A stretch of DNA of 14,465 nt from an uncultured Lachnospiraceae bacterium (lineage in GTDB: Bacteria > Bacillota_A > Clostridia > Lachnospirales > Lachnospiraceae). The DNA is taken from assembly GCA_910585855.1 (NCBI GenBank), contig CAJUGZ010000084.1, positions 1-14,465 of the forward strand, read 5' to 3'. Positions 1 to 8,392 of the stretch are shown one piece after another; positions within the stretch are counted from its first letter, which is position 1, and each line of letters opens with the position of its first letter. The translations under genes were made by a program, and so were the position numbers. Under the pieces are notes generated by a model. The model was not told the DNA's origin and did not search any database. It saw only the letters and a list, made by a program, of their open reading frames with translations.

Positions 1-60
1 TGCAGGCTGCCCACCGTTTTCGAATCTGGCTGTTTCTTGACCCCGGAACAAAAAAGAAAA
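1..60. repeat. Diverged direct repeat, left copy
   Basis: Bases 22-44 match 11651-11673 at 18 of 23 positions, and all five differences are transitions (C/T or A/G). Weaker similarity continues on both sides with small gaps, down to an A-rich tail. The copy carries no inverted ends and no target duplication that I can see. It could be a dispersed repeat of the host genome, a remnant of a coding end, or an old boundary mark of the restriction locus. Confidence 0.4.
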
Positions 61-135
61 AAAGTATCTAAGCTTTACGGAAGATTTGTTCTGTAATAAA
101 ATATAATTTCTGCTGTGCTTCAATCAACAGCGAGA

Positions 136-211
136 GGCGCAAACTGCCTCTTGCGTCCGGTGAAAAAAACTCCTTTTCGGCAGCATCCTATCTTCAAAAG
201 CCGAATGAAAG
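136..211 (+). repeat. Hairpin-rich inverted repeat, left copy
   Basis: Bases 136-165 match the reverse complement of 14337-14366 at 27 of 30 positions. Weaker similarity extends to about base 211, including a shared AAAAGC block and a three-base gap. Within the copy, GCGAGAGGC (132-140) can pair with GCCTCTTGC (146-154). A second stem pairs CCGG (157-160) with 177-180, and the AAA just after a two-base bulge with 174-176. The copy is clearly more GC-rich than the genes. It is probably a dispersed structured intergenic element. Confidence 0.6.
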
Positions 212-218
212 ATAGAAA

Positions 219-337
219 CAGGATAAACTTACCAAATTGTAAACGTGTGAAATCGTTAATTGGTATGTGAGCTTTCGTTTGAAATTATTATAAAAATGGG
301 TCATTTTATAAAAATTTTACTTTGTAAGTTTATCTTG
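219..337. repeat. Nested inverted repeats (possible structured RNA or MITE-like element)
   Basis: GATAAACTTAC at 222-232 is perfectly complementary to GTAAGTTTATC at 324-334, and three more bases outside continue with one mismatch. Inside lies a long AT-rich hairpin, about 281-298 pairing with 302-318 around a three-base loop, with one bulge and one mismatch. A weak third stem (AACG 242-245 with CGTT 254-257) is also possible. The element lies upstream of the candidate promoter for the helicase gene, so it is probably not part of that mRNA leader. No target duplication was seen. Function unknown. Confidence 0.45.
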
Positions 338-356
338 ATGTGAAGAAATGATTTAA

Positions 357-385
357 TTGCGTTTGTTTTGATAATGGAATATAAT
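357..385 (+). promoter_or_regulatory. Candidate promoter of the restriction operon
   Basis: A perfect -10 box TATAAT at 380-385 sits 17 bases after TTGCGT (357-362), a weak -35 match (TTG kept). Transcription would begin near 392, leaving a leader of about 105 bases before the helicase start. No other -10/-35 pair in 1-496 is as well spaced. The assignment is by consensus only. Confidence 0.45.
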
Positions 386-496
386 TAGGAAGAGGCAGGA
401 GATTTGAAATATAGAAGGATAGATGGGAGTGGTTAAGAAAGGGAAAATGTGGCTGATTTCTGTTGATATAAAGTGTAAGAAGGAGAAAACGGTTGA

Positions 497-3400
497 ATGA
501 CAAATGTTATTAATTCAAGTGAACAAATGATTGAGAAAATTAATGAAGTTCTTCAGAACAAAAAAAATGCAGTAGTTAATATTGTCAATGATAAGCTGAC
601 AATATCGGTTTTCTCTTTATTAGAAAAGAATTTGCATAATGTAAAAGAGATAAATTTTGTAATACGTGATGTAAAATTTTTGCCTCATCAGACAGAGATT
701 GCACATGAATTTGAAATTAATCCTACGGATATATTATTTAATTCATATGATATTACAGAAAAAAATAAATTGCAGCATTTTTCAAAAGCCCGAAATATGC
801 ATGATTTTATAGAGAAACATGTTAATATTCGTAAGGTAAACGCAGGAGTTCGCATTGGTGGGAATGTTCTGATTATTGATGAAGATTTTATGATTCAAGG
901 TTCATCTTCATTGGAGGTATCGAAAAAGATGAATAGAGAATCGTTTAATAGTATTAATTTTGATACTATTTTAAATGGCAGTGCTGATAGAGAACAGATT
1001 ATAGGTGCTTTAAATACGTTTAAACAGATTTGGTTTAATGAGCGAGTGTCTGTAGATTATAAAGAAGAATTATTGGCTAGTCTGCGGTATGTATATAAAG
1101 AACATTCATCGGAATTTTTGTATTATTTTACTTTGAATGAATTATTTGGAAACCAGTTGGATATTGGTGTAGAACGATTTGAGAGGGATAGTACGAGATT
1201 TAAGAAAACAGAAATTTGGAATGCATTATATGACTTTCAAAAGGACTGTGTTGTATCGGCAATTCGTAAGCTGAATACTTATGGTGGATGTATCATTGCG
1301 GATTCTGTTGGTCTTGGAAAGACATTTGAAGCTCTTGCCATTATTAAATATTTTGAGATTGGGATGAACAGGGTATTGGTTCTTACACCAGCAAAATTGT
1401 ACGATAATTGGAACTCATTTCGAGGAGATTATAAAGATTCATTCTTACACGAAACTTTTAATTACAGAATTATGTTCCATACTGATTTGTCCAGATATAG
1501 CGGGATGTCACGTTCAGGACAGGATTTAAAAAAGTTTGACTGGGGATTATATGATCTTGTTGTGATTGATGAATCTCATAATTTTAGAAATCGTAACGAC
1601 AGATATGATGAGAATGATCAACTTATTATGACACGTTATGCAAGACTGATGCAGGATGTTATTAAACATGGTAATAATAATACAAAGGTGCTTATGTTAT
1701 CAGCAACACCCGTTAATAATAGTTTGGTTGATTTGAAGAATCAGATCAGTATTATTACAGGAGATAAGGACTATGCCTTCGCAGAAGAAGGCATTTCCAG
1801 TATAGATAATCTTTTAAGAAAAACATCTGCCTGTATCAATGCATGGGAAAAACAGCCTGCACATAAGAAAGAAGAACTGTTAGATAGCCTGCCATCGGAT
1901 TTTTATAAATTGCTGGAGCTTATGACAATTTCCAGAAGTCGAAAGCACATTACAAATTACTATGGCAATAATGGTGTAGGACAGTTCCCCAATAAGAATG
2001 AACCAAAAACGTTAAATAGTGATATTGACACCAAGGGGGAATTGCTTAATTTTAAGGCAACGAATGAACTGTTGGAGGCTCTTATTTTAAGTGTGTATAC
2101 GCCTACAAGATATATCAGAGAAGATTGTAAAAAGATATATCTTCAGAAATATTCATTAATCGGAAAACATGGTGGGCGAATGGAGTTTGATACACAATCC
2201 AGAGGCATGATTATTTTACATAGATTTAATCTCTTTAAGCGGCTGGAAAGTTCTGTGTATTCGTTTGAGGAAACATTGCGCAGGCTTTTGGTACGTATTG
2301 AACGAACAGAGCAATTATTATTAAGAGGAAGCGGACAGCTTGACGAGGAGAATGGAGAACTGGAAGATGAAGAATTATACTTGGAAGGAAAGTATGAGAT
2401 AGATGTAAAGCATCTTCGTGTGGATGATTATCTGGATGACTTGACAAGCGATAAATATATTATTCAACAAATTCATAAGAATGCGAAACGGATTTTGGAT
2501 GAGAGGCGAGATCAGAAATTACAAGATCTTCGAGAGATTCTTATCAATAAAGTAACAGAAACTCCTTATAATACAGATAATTGTAAAATATTGATTTTTA
2601 CGGCATTTGCTGATACGGCAGATTATTTGTATCGTGAACTTGCAAACTTTATAAAAGAGTATGGCATATATACTGCCTGTATTACAGGAAAAGATATCCG
2701 ATGCAATAATCGTAATGTGGATGCAGATTTTAATTCCGTATTATGTGCATTCTCTCCGATGTCAAAAATGAAAAAGGAGATTCCGGTAGAGGAACGGATT
2801 GACCTGCTAATTGGCACAGACTGTATATCGGAAGGGCAGAATTTGCAAGATTGTGACACGGTGATTAATTATGACATTCAGTGGAATCCGGTGTCATTGA
2901 TTCAGAGATTTGGTCGTATTGACAGAATTGGAAGTAAAAATACCAATATTCAGATGATAAATTTCTTTCCAGCTATGGAATTGAATGAGTATTTAGGATT
3001 GGAGCAACGGGTTAAGGGAAAGATGATAACGATGAATTTGGTATCAACAGGCGATGAAGATATTCTGACTCCTGAAATGAATGATTTTAATTTTAGAAAG
3101 CGGCAACTGGAGAGATTGCAGCAGGAAGTGATTGATATAGAAGAGGCAAGTGAGAATATTTCCCTTACAGACCTTAATATGAATGAATATCTAAATGAAT
3201 TATCAGAATATATCCACTCTGTGCCAGAGATTAAAAAAGTTCCAAGAGGTATTTATTCTGTTACAGATGGTAAGCATACAGGAGTGCTTTTTTGTTTTAA
3301 GCATCGTAATGATATGGACAAACCGAAGTCAGATAGTTCGTTGTATCCATATTATCTGATTTATATATTAAATGATGGTACAGTGTTATATGGTAATGGA

Positions 3401-3673
3401 CAAGCCAGAGAAGTGGTTAAGCAGTTTAGAAAGTTATGTTATGGTAAAAGCGTGCCTGTTATGGAGTTGTTTGGAAAATTTTTTGAGCGGACAAAGAATG
3501 TTACAAAGATGGAGTTTTACTCAGAATTGTTAAATAAAGCGATTCGATCTATTAAAGGAGAGGAAGAATCTAAAGCTGTTCAGATGATGTTTGATTTTGG
3601 CGGATTTAACAATTCATTTGCAGAAGAAACTATGGATGATTTTGAATTGGTTTCTTTTTTGGTAGTGGAATAA
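497..3673 (+). CDS. SNF2-type DEAD/DEAH helicase with degenerate PLD-like N-terminus
   Basis: This is a 1058-residue superfamily 2 helicase/translocase, probably an ATP-driven DNA motor of the defence operon. Motifs seen: Walker A GLGKT (272-276), DESH (358-361), SAT (402-404), motif IV around 698-711, motif V around 768-783 and QRFGRIDRIG (803-812). The spacing and the last motif fit the SNF2/HepA-like branch, with a large charged insert (about 590-690) between the lobes. Residues 25-60 and 114-145 resemble the core strands of phospholipase-D-like domains (GSSSLE at 135-140), but the HxK catalytic signature is replaced by NAG (115-117). Nuclease activity there is therefore unlikely. The start follows AAGAAGGAG (477-485), 11 bases upstream. 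The DUF4391-like gene follows after 47 bases. The role in restriction is inferred from position. Confidence 0.88.
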   Translation: MTNVINSSEQMIEKINEVLQNKKNAVVNIVNDKLTISVFSLLEKNLHNVKEINFVIRDVKFLPHQTEIAHEFEINPTDILFNSYDITEKNKLQHFSKARNMHDFIEKHVNIRKVNAGVRIGGNVLIIDEDFMIQGSSSLEVSKKMNRESFNSINFDTILNGSADREQIIGALNTFKQIWFNERVSVDYKEELLASLRYVYKEHSSEFLYYFTLNELFGNQLDIGVERFERDSTRFKKTEIWNALYDFQKDCVVSAIRKLNTYGGCIIADSVGLGKTFEALAIIKYFEIGMNRVLVLTPAKLYDNWNSFRGDYKDSFLHETFNYRIMFHTDLSRYSGMSRSGQDLKKFDWGLYDLVVIDESHNFRNRNDRYDENDQLIMTRYARLMQDVIKHGNNNTKVLMLSATPVNNSLVDLKNQISIITGDKDYAFAEEGISSIDNLLRKTSACINAWEKQPAHKKEELLDSLPSDFYKLLELMTISRSRKHITNYYGNNGVGQFPNKNEPKTLNSDIDTKGELLNFKATNELLEALILSVYTPTRYIREDCKKIYLQKYSLIGKHGGRMEFDTQSRGMIILHRFNLFKRLESSVYSFEETLRRLLVRIERTEQLLLRGSGQLDEENGELEDEELYLEGKYEIDVKHLRVDDYLDDLTSDKYIIQQIHKNAKRILDERRDQKLQDLREILINKVTETPYNTDNCKILIFTAFADTADYLYRELANFIKEYGIYTACITGKDIRCNNRNVDADFNSVLCAFSPMSKMKKEIPVEERIDLLIGTDCISEGQNLQDCDTVINYDIQWNPVSLIQRFGRIDRIGSKNTNIQMINFFPAMELNEYLGLEQRVKGKMITMNLVSTGDEDILTPEMNDFNFRKRQLERLQQEVIDIEEASENISLTDLNMNEYLNELSEYIHSVPEIKKVPRGIYSVTDGKHTGVLFCFKHRNDMDKPKSDSSLYPYYLIYILNDGTVLYGNGQAREVVKQFRKLCYGKSVPVMELFGKFFERTKNVTKMEFYSELLNKAIRSIKGEEESKAVQMMFDFGGFNNSFAEETMDDFELVSFLVVE

Positions 3674-3720
3674 TTTTCTTGATATACTGCAGATTATTGT
3701 GAAAAAAGGAAAGAAATATC

Positions 3721-4443
3721 ATGTTTAATATACCAGAGCATTATAAAGTTGGCGTAAAATTAGCTTTGAAAGATTTTATACCAAAAAATTTAAAGTTAGA
3801 TGACAGAAAGCGTATTAAAGATACAGTGAAAGAGGTAAAACTTATGTATCAGATTGCAGGAGAAGAGATTCCTTCTGTAGTGAATGATAAATACAGATGT
3901 GAAGCAATTCAGTTTTATGATATGGAACTGCAAAATATGAAAGCAGCATCTTATTTGGCATTTACTTATCAGAATCTGATTAAACCTTTATGTATTTTTC
4001 ATATGTATGATTCGCAGTATGAATTATATTCATTTGCAATTAAGCGGTTGAATCAGATAGATGAAAGCCAGATTGTGATTGAAGATAGTATTTTAACAGA
4101 AAATTATCCAGTGGGATTGCCAGATGATGGAAGAAACAGATTACTGAAATATTTGGATTATGTGCAGATAAAGAATAAGACAAATAAGGTAGATTTGTAT
4201 AAGGAATGGTTTTACAGAACTTATATGATAATGAATAAAAGTGCATATTCCAATATAGAGCTTATTTTAGATGGAAACGGGTGGTATGATAGTGAACATA
4301 TGGAACGGGTGTATACATATTATAAGAAGTTGGTTGATACAAAAAATATGTTGAAAAAAGCGGTAACTGGTGCTGAAAAAATGAATCTGAATAAGGAAAT
4401 AAAAAAGATAATACAGAATTTAAATGAAAGCAATGTGATATAG
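3721..4443 (+). CDS. DUF4391-like protein
   Basis: This 240-residue soluble protein is rich in Lys, Tyr and Asn, with no signal peptide, membrane segment or catalytic motif that I can identify. Its length, its opening (a short N-terminal segment, then a Lys-rich helix) and above all its place between a SNF2/PLD-like helicase and type III methylases match what I recall of the DUF4391 family. That family has no established activity. A ribosome binding site AAGGA (3706-3710) lies 10 bases before the ATG. The methylase mod1 starts 34 bases after its stop, so the three genes are probably co-transcribed. It may be an adaptor between the helicase and the Mod-Res complex, but that is inference. Sequence assignment to DUF4391 is by eye and could be wrong; the gene itself is secure. 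Confidence 0.65.
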   Translation: MFNIPEHYKVGVKLALKDFIPKNLKLDDRKRIKDTVKEVKLMYQIAGEEIPSVVNDKYRCEAIQFYDMELQNMKAASYLAFTYQNLIKPLCIFHMYDSQYELYSFAIKRLNQIDESQIVIEDSILTENYPVGLPDDGRNRLLKYLDYVQIKNKTNKVDLYKEWFYRTYMIMNKSAYSNIELILDGNGWYDSEHMERVYTYYKKLVDTKNMLKKAVTGAEKMNLNKEIKKIIQNLNESNVI

Positions 4444-4477
4444 AATTGTTTTAATATAATCTATGGAGGTATTCTAT

Positions 4478-6217
4478 ATGGAATACAAAAAAGTACAGCA
4501 GAGAATGAATGATATAGTGGGTGATAATGTTAAGAAATTGGCACAGTTATTTCCATCAGCGGTTAAGGATGGAGAGGTTGATTTTGATGCATTGAAAGAG
4601 GAATTAGGACAGTTTACAGAAGTAGGCAGTGAGAAATATGAGTTGACATGGGCTGGGAAAAAGAATGCGAAGAAGATTGCGCAGGAAGATATTGTGGGAA
4701 GGACATTGAAGTTTATTCCAGAGGATAGTAAGAATGCAGATACTACGGAAAACTTGTATATTGAAGGGGATAATTTGGAAGTATTAAAATTGCTTCGACA
4801 AAATTATTATGGTGCGATTAAGATGATTTATATTGATCCACCATATAATACAGGGAATGATTTTGTGTATAATGATTCATTTGGAATGAATAAAGAAGAT
4901 TTGGATATCGCAGAAGGTAACATAGATATAACAGGGGAGAGATATGTAGTTAATGGTAAATCACATAATAAGTATCATGCCAATTGGTTAAGTATGATGT
5001 ATCCACGCTTGAAAGTTGCAAAAGATTTGCTAACGGATGATGGAATTATATTTGTGAGTATTGATGATATTGAAGTAAAAAATATGATAAAAATATGTGA
5101 TGAAATATTTGGCGAAGAAAATCGTATTGAAACTATAGTATGGAAAAATAAGTATGGAGCAGGAGCTAAAACCGTAGGTTTTATAAGTGTTCACGAATAT
5201 ATTCTTTGTTATAGTAAGTTCCCAATTTTCGATTTAACATCAGAATTAGATGAAGAAGGACAAAGAAGATTTAATAAACAAGATGATAAATATGCTGTTC
5301 GTGGTGGATATATGACACAGCCTTTGATGACGAATAGTTTAGGAGATCGACCTAACTTGATGTACACTATTGAATATAATGGGATAACTATTGTTCCACA
5401 TAAGCAGTGGATATGGGGTAAAGAACGATTGTTAGATGCTATAAGCAAGGATGAGGTGGAATTTAATTTGCAAAGTGATGGTTCGTATTCGGTTCGTTCA
5501 AAGTCTTATTTGTATGATGAGAATGGAGTTATAAGACGAGGAAAGCCAGTTTCTATTTTAAATGGACCTTTTAATCAGGAAGGAACACAAGATATTAGAA
5601 AATTGTTTGAGGATAAATCTGTATTTGACTTTACCAAACCAAGTGCTTTAATAGAATTTTTATTGTCATTACAGATTAATGGAAACGAATCAAATGATTT
5701 TATAGTAATGGATTTTTTTAGTGGTTCTGCTACAACTGCGCAGGCAGTGATGAAATTAAATTGTAAGGATAATGGAAAAAGAAAATGGATAATGGTTCAG
5801 TTAGATGAAAAATGCAATGAGGGTACAAATGCATATAAGAGCGGATTTAGTAATATTGCAGAAATTGCTAAAGAACGTATTCGTCGGGCAGGAGAGAATC
5901 TTAAACAGGAAAATCCAGAAGCTGATATAGATATTGGATTTAAGGTATTTCGTGTTGCAGATACTAATATTAAATGGAATTCTTTAATTAATATGGGACA
6001 ATTAGATTTAAATCAGATTGAAAGCGACCCTGATTCTATAGATTTTATGCCTGGTGTAAAGGATGTGGATATTGTGTATGAATTAATGTTAAGACAGAAA
6101 AATGTTCCGTTGTCATCAAAAATGGAACGTATTTTTTTTCGGGGGGGTATCGGCGTACTTATCTTTATGCGGATAGTTATTTGGTTTGCCTTGAAACAAA
6201 GATTACAGAGGAATTAA
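4478..6217 (+). CDS. mod: Type III DNA methyltransferase Mod1, frameshifted near the 3' end
   Basis: A beta-class amino-methyltransferase (probably N6-adenine): DPPYNTG at 120-126 precedes the AdoMet-binding FFSGSAT (413-419), with the target-recognition region between (about 225-375). The start is the ATG at 4478, eight bases after GGAGG (4465-4469), because that site overlaps the in-frame ATG at 4463 and the downstream paralogue also begins MEYKKV. The frame reads 579 residues, but after about residue 551 it departs from the paralogue. The matching C-terminus continues in the -1 frame to 6384. The switch falls at T8 (6132-6139), C, G7 (6141-6147). Restored, the protein would be about 634-635 residues, close to the 628 of Mod2. 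The current tail after the tract is 25-29 unrelated, partly hydrophobic residues. Whether the truncated enzyme is active is unknown. Confidence 0.85.
   Translation: MEYKKVQQRMNDIVGDNVKKLAQLFPSAVKDGEVDFDALKEELGQFTEVGSEKYELTWAGKKNAKKIAQEDIVGRTLKFIPEDSKNADTTENLYIEGDNLEVLKLLRQNYYGAIKMIYIDPPYNTGNDFVYNDSFGMNKEDLDIAEGNIDITGERYVVNGKSHNKYHANWLSMMYPRLKVAKDLLTDDGIIFVSIDDIEVKNMIKICDEIFGEENRIETIVWKNKYGAGAKTVGFISVHEYILCYSKFPIFDLTSELDEEGQRRFNKQDDKYAVRGGYMTQPLMTNSLGDRPNLMYTIEYNGITIVPHKQWIWGKERLLDAISKDEVEFNLQSDGSYSVRSKSYLYDENGVIRRGKPVSILNGPFNQEGTQDIRKLFEDKSVFDFTKPSALIEFLLSLQINGNESNDFIVMDFFSGSATTAQAVMKLNCKDNGKRKWIMVQLDEKCNEGTNAYKSGFSNIAEIAKERIRRAGENLKQENPEADIDIGFKVFRVADTNIKWNSLINMGQLDLNQIESDPDSIDFMPGVKDVDIVYELMLRQKNVPLSSKMERIFFRGGIGVLIFMRIVIWFALKQRLQRN
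6131..6147 (+). other. Double homopolymer T8-C-G7 at the mod1 frame break
   Basis: Eight T (6132-6139), one C and seven G (6141-6147) sit exactly where mod1 changes frame. In the zero frame the codons are ATT TTT TTT CGG GGG GGT. Both T_TTT_TTT and G_GGG_GGT therefore have the form of -1 slippery heptamers, and -1 is the direction needed to enter the downstream open frame. Tract-length change, ribosomal recoding, transcript slippage and a sequencing error all fit. Confidence 0.7.
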
Positions 6218-6384
6218 TTGATAAACTGGCAGGGATTGATCCGCTGCCGATAAAATTCATTTTCAGAGACTCGGCATTCCAAGATGATATCGCATTAAAA
6301 GATGAAACGTTTCGCAGACTAAAGGCATTGATAGAAAAAAATAATGGAATGAATAAGATGGCATATACAGTAGAGTTTATCTGA
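6148..6384 (+). pseudogene. mod: Out-of-frame C-terminal part of Mod1
   Basis: Read from about 6148 in the -1 frame relative to mod1, this segment gives RRTYLYADSYLVCLETK and continues to a stop at 6382-6384. It is closely similar to the last ~75 residues of Mod2 (RTYLYAGSYLVCLETE onwards, ending YTVEFI in both). It is therefore the genuine C-terminal domain of Mod1, detached by a one-base loss (or two-base gain) upstream. It has no plausible start codon or ribosome binding site of its own. It would be translated only after a +1 base change in the tract, a -1 ribosomal shift or transcript slippage. Confidence 0.85.
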
Positions 6385-6488
6385 TATTTAAGAGATATCT
6401 GATTTACTTGTAGTATGCAAAAGTAGGTTTTAAGAAATTGCACATTTTAAGAGTCATAGTGCTGAAAATGAAGAGATTGGAGGACACT

Positions 6489-8375
6489 ATGGAATATAAA
6501 AAAGTAAATCAGAATATTGGAAATGTAGTAAATGAGCAGGTAAAAAAACTGGCACAGTTATTTCCGGCGGCAGTGAAAGATGGGGAAGTAGATTTTCAGG
6601 CGTTAAAGGAAGAATTGGGACAGTTTGAGGGTACAGGGAATGAGAAGTATGAATTGACATGGGCTGGTAAGAAAAATGCAAAGAAGATTGCGCAGGAAGA
6701 TATTGTAGGAAAGACATTGAAATTTATTCCGGAGGATAGTAAGAATGTAGATACTACGGAGAATCTTTATATTGAAGGGGATAATTTAGAGGTATTGAAG
6801 TTATTGCGACAAAACTACTATGGAGCAGTAAAACTGATTTATATAGATCCACCATATAATACGGGAAATGATTTTGTATATAATGATTCATTTGTAATGG
6901 AACAGACAAAAAGCGATTTTGCAGAGGGGGTTGCAAGTGAATTAGGAGAGAAATATGTAATAAATAAGGAATCACAAAATAGATATCATGCAAGATGGCT
7001 TAATATGATGTATCCTCGACTTAAGATAGCAAGAGATTTTTTGAGGGATGATGGAGTTATATTTATCTCAATTGATGATAATGAACAAGAAAATTTAAAA
7101 GAGATATGTGATGAAATTTTTGGAAACAATAATTTTGCAGCACAGATTGTATGGGAGAGATCATTTGCACCTGTAAATTTAAAAAAACATTTTTCTGAGA
7201 GTCATGATTATATTTTGTGTTATGCAAAAAATTTTGCAGAATTTTCATGTAATGGATTGCCTAGAAACAATGAAAGTGATTCAAGATATTCTAATCCAGA
7301 TAATGATATGCGAGGACCGTGGACTGCTGGAGATTTGTCAGTTGGACCAGTCATTGAATCTAAAGTATATGAAATAATAACTCCAAGTGGAAGAATTGTT
7401 TTGCCGCCAAGTGGATATTGCTGGAGATTGGATCAGAAGACGTTTTATGAATATGTGAAAGATAATAGGATTTGGTTTGGTGAGAATGGAAATAATGTTC
7501 CTAGAATTAAGAGATTTTTATCAGAAGTAAAACAGGGTATAACTCCTATGACTATATGGAAATATCAAGATGTAGGACATTCTCAAGATGCAACAAAAGC
7601 ACTAAAGAGATTATTTGATGATAAATTATATTTTGATTATCCGAAACCAGTTGATTTGATAAAGCGTTGTATGCAATTATATACAGATGATAATAGTGTG
7701 ATTCTAGATTTTTTTTCTGGTTCTGCAACGACTGCTCAAGCTGTAATGCAGTTAAATGCGGATACAAATGGAAATCGTAAATATATTTTAATTCAGCTGC
7801 CGGAAGAAACAGACAAGAAGAGTATCGCATATAATGATGGTTATAAAAATATATGTGATATAGGTAAAGAAAGAATAAGGCGTGCAGGAGAAAAGATAAG
7901 GCGAGAAAATCCAAATGCAACTATTGATATAGGATTTAAGGTATTTCGGGTTGCGGATACGAATATTAAGTGGAATTCGCTTATGGACGCAGGACAGTTA
8001 GATTTAGCACAGATGGAAACTACACCTGATCTTGTAGATTTTACACCTGATGCCAAAGATGTGGATATTGTTTATGAATTAATGCTCAGACAACGAAATA
8101 TTCCGTTGTCAGAAACTTTAGAACAATTATCAGATATTGGCAGTCGTACCTATTTATATGCAGGCAGTTATTTAGTATGTCTTGAAACAGAGATTACAAC
8201 AGAACTTATAAACAAGCTGGCAGGGCTTGATCCAACGCCGATTAAGTTTATTTTCAGAGATTCTGCATTTAAAGATGATATAGCGTTGAAAGACGAAACA
8301 TTTAGAACACTGAAGGCTTTTGTAGAAAAGAATGTAGGAAACAGTAAAATTACATATACAGTAGAGTTTATTTAA
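6489..8375 (+). CDS. mod: Type III DNA methyltransferase Mod2, intact
   Basis: This 628-residue beta-class adenine-type methyltransferase methylates the host recognition site and should supply specificity to the Res complex. Motifs: DPPYNTG at 120-126 (motif IV), a divergent central region about 225-375 (target recognition), then LDFFSGSAT (406-414) for AdoMet binding. The C-terminus is complete (ends TYTVEFI). The ATG at 6489 is chosen because GGAGGA (6479-6484) lies just upstream and Mod1 starts with the same MEYKKV; longer readings from 6438 add 17 residues without a good site. About 116 of the first 135 residues equal Mod1, and similarity returns after about residue 405, while the middle hardly aligns. 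It probably arose from duplication with exchange of the recognition domain. A 104-base gap separates it from the mod1 C-terminal stop, and the KilA-N-like remnant begins 17 bases after its stop. Confidence 0.93.
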   Translation: MEYKKVNQNIGNVVNEQVKKLAQLFPAAVKDGEVDFQALKEELGQFEGTGNEKYELTWAGKKNAKKIAQEDIVGKTLKFIPEDSKNVDTTENLYIEGDNLEVLKLLRQNYYGAVKLIYIDPPYNTGNDFVYNDSFVMEQTKSDFAEGVASELGEKYVINKESQNRYHARWLNMMYPRLKIARDFLRDDGVIFISIDDNEQENLKEICDEIFGNNNFAAQIVWERSFAPVNLKKHFSESHDYILCYAKNFAEFSCNGLPRNNESDSRYSNPDNDMRGPWTAGDLSVGPVIESKVYEIITPSGRIVLPPSGYCWRLDQKTFYEYVKDNRIWFGENGNNVPRIKRFLSEVKQGITPMTIWKYQDVGHSQDATKALKRLFDDKLYFDYPKPVDLIKRCMQLYTDDNSVILDFFSGSATTAQAVMQLNADTNGNRKYILIQLPEETDKKSIAYNDGYKNICDIGKERIRRAGEKIRRENPNATIDIGFKVFRVADTNIKWNSLMDAGQLDLAQMETTPDLVDFTPDAKDVDIVYELMLRQRNIPLSETLEQLSDIGSRTYLYAGSYLVCLETEITTELINKLAGLDPTPIKFIFRDSAFKDDIALKDETFRTLKAFVEKNVGNSKITYTVEFI

Positions 8376-8392
8376 CTCAAAAGGAGTGAAAG

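Noticed and set aside
1..96. Open frame of 31 codons running in from the left edge and ending in TAA
   Set aside because: It could be the tail of an upstream gene, but the residues match nothing I recognise and the stretch overlaps a repeat also found after res, so coding is not supported.
6181..6384. Independent 67-codon gene starting with TTG
   Set aside because: The TTG is an internal Leu codon matching Mod2 (SYLVCLE); the frame is the displaced C-terminus of mod1, not a separate gene.
6438..6488. 17-residue N-terminal extension of Mod2
   Set aside because: GGAGGA at 6479-6484 lies inside this extension and directs the start at 6489, where the protein lines up with Mod1.
7552..7920. 122-codon open frame on the minus strand inside mod2
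   Set aside because: It is a shadow of the conserved methyltransferase frame; its His/Tyr/Leu-rich translation has no domain character and no upstream signal.
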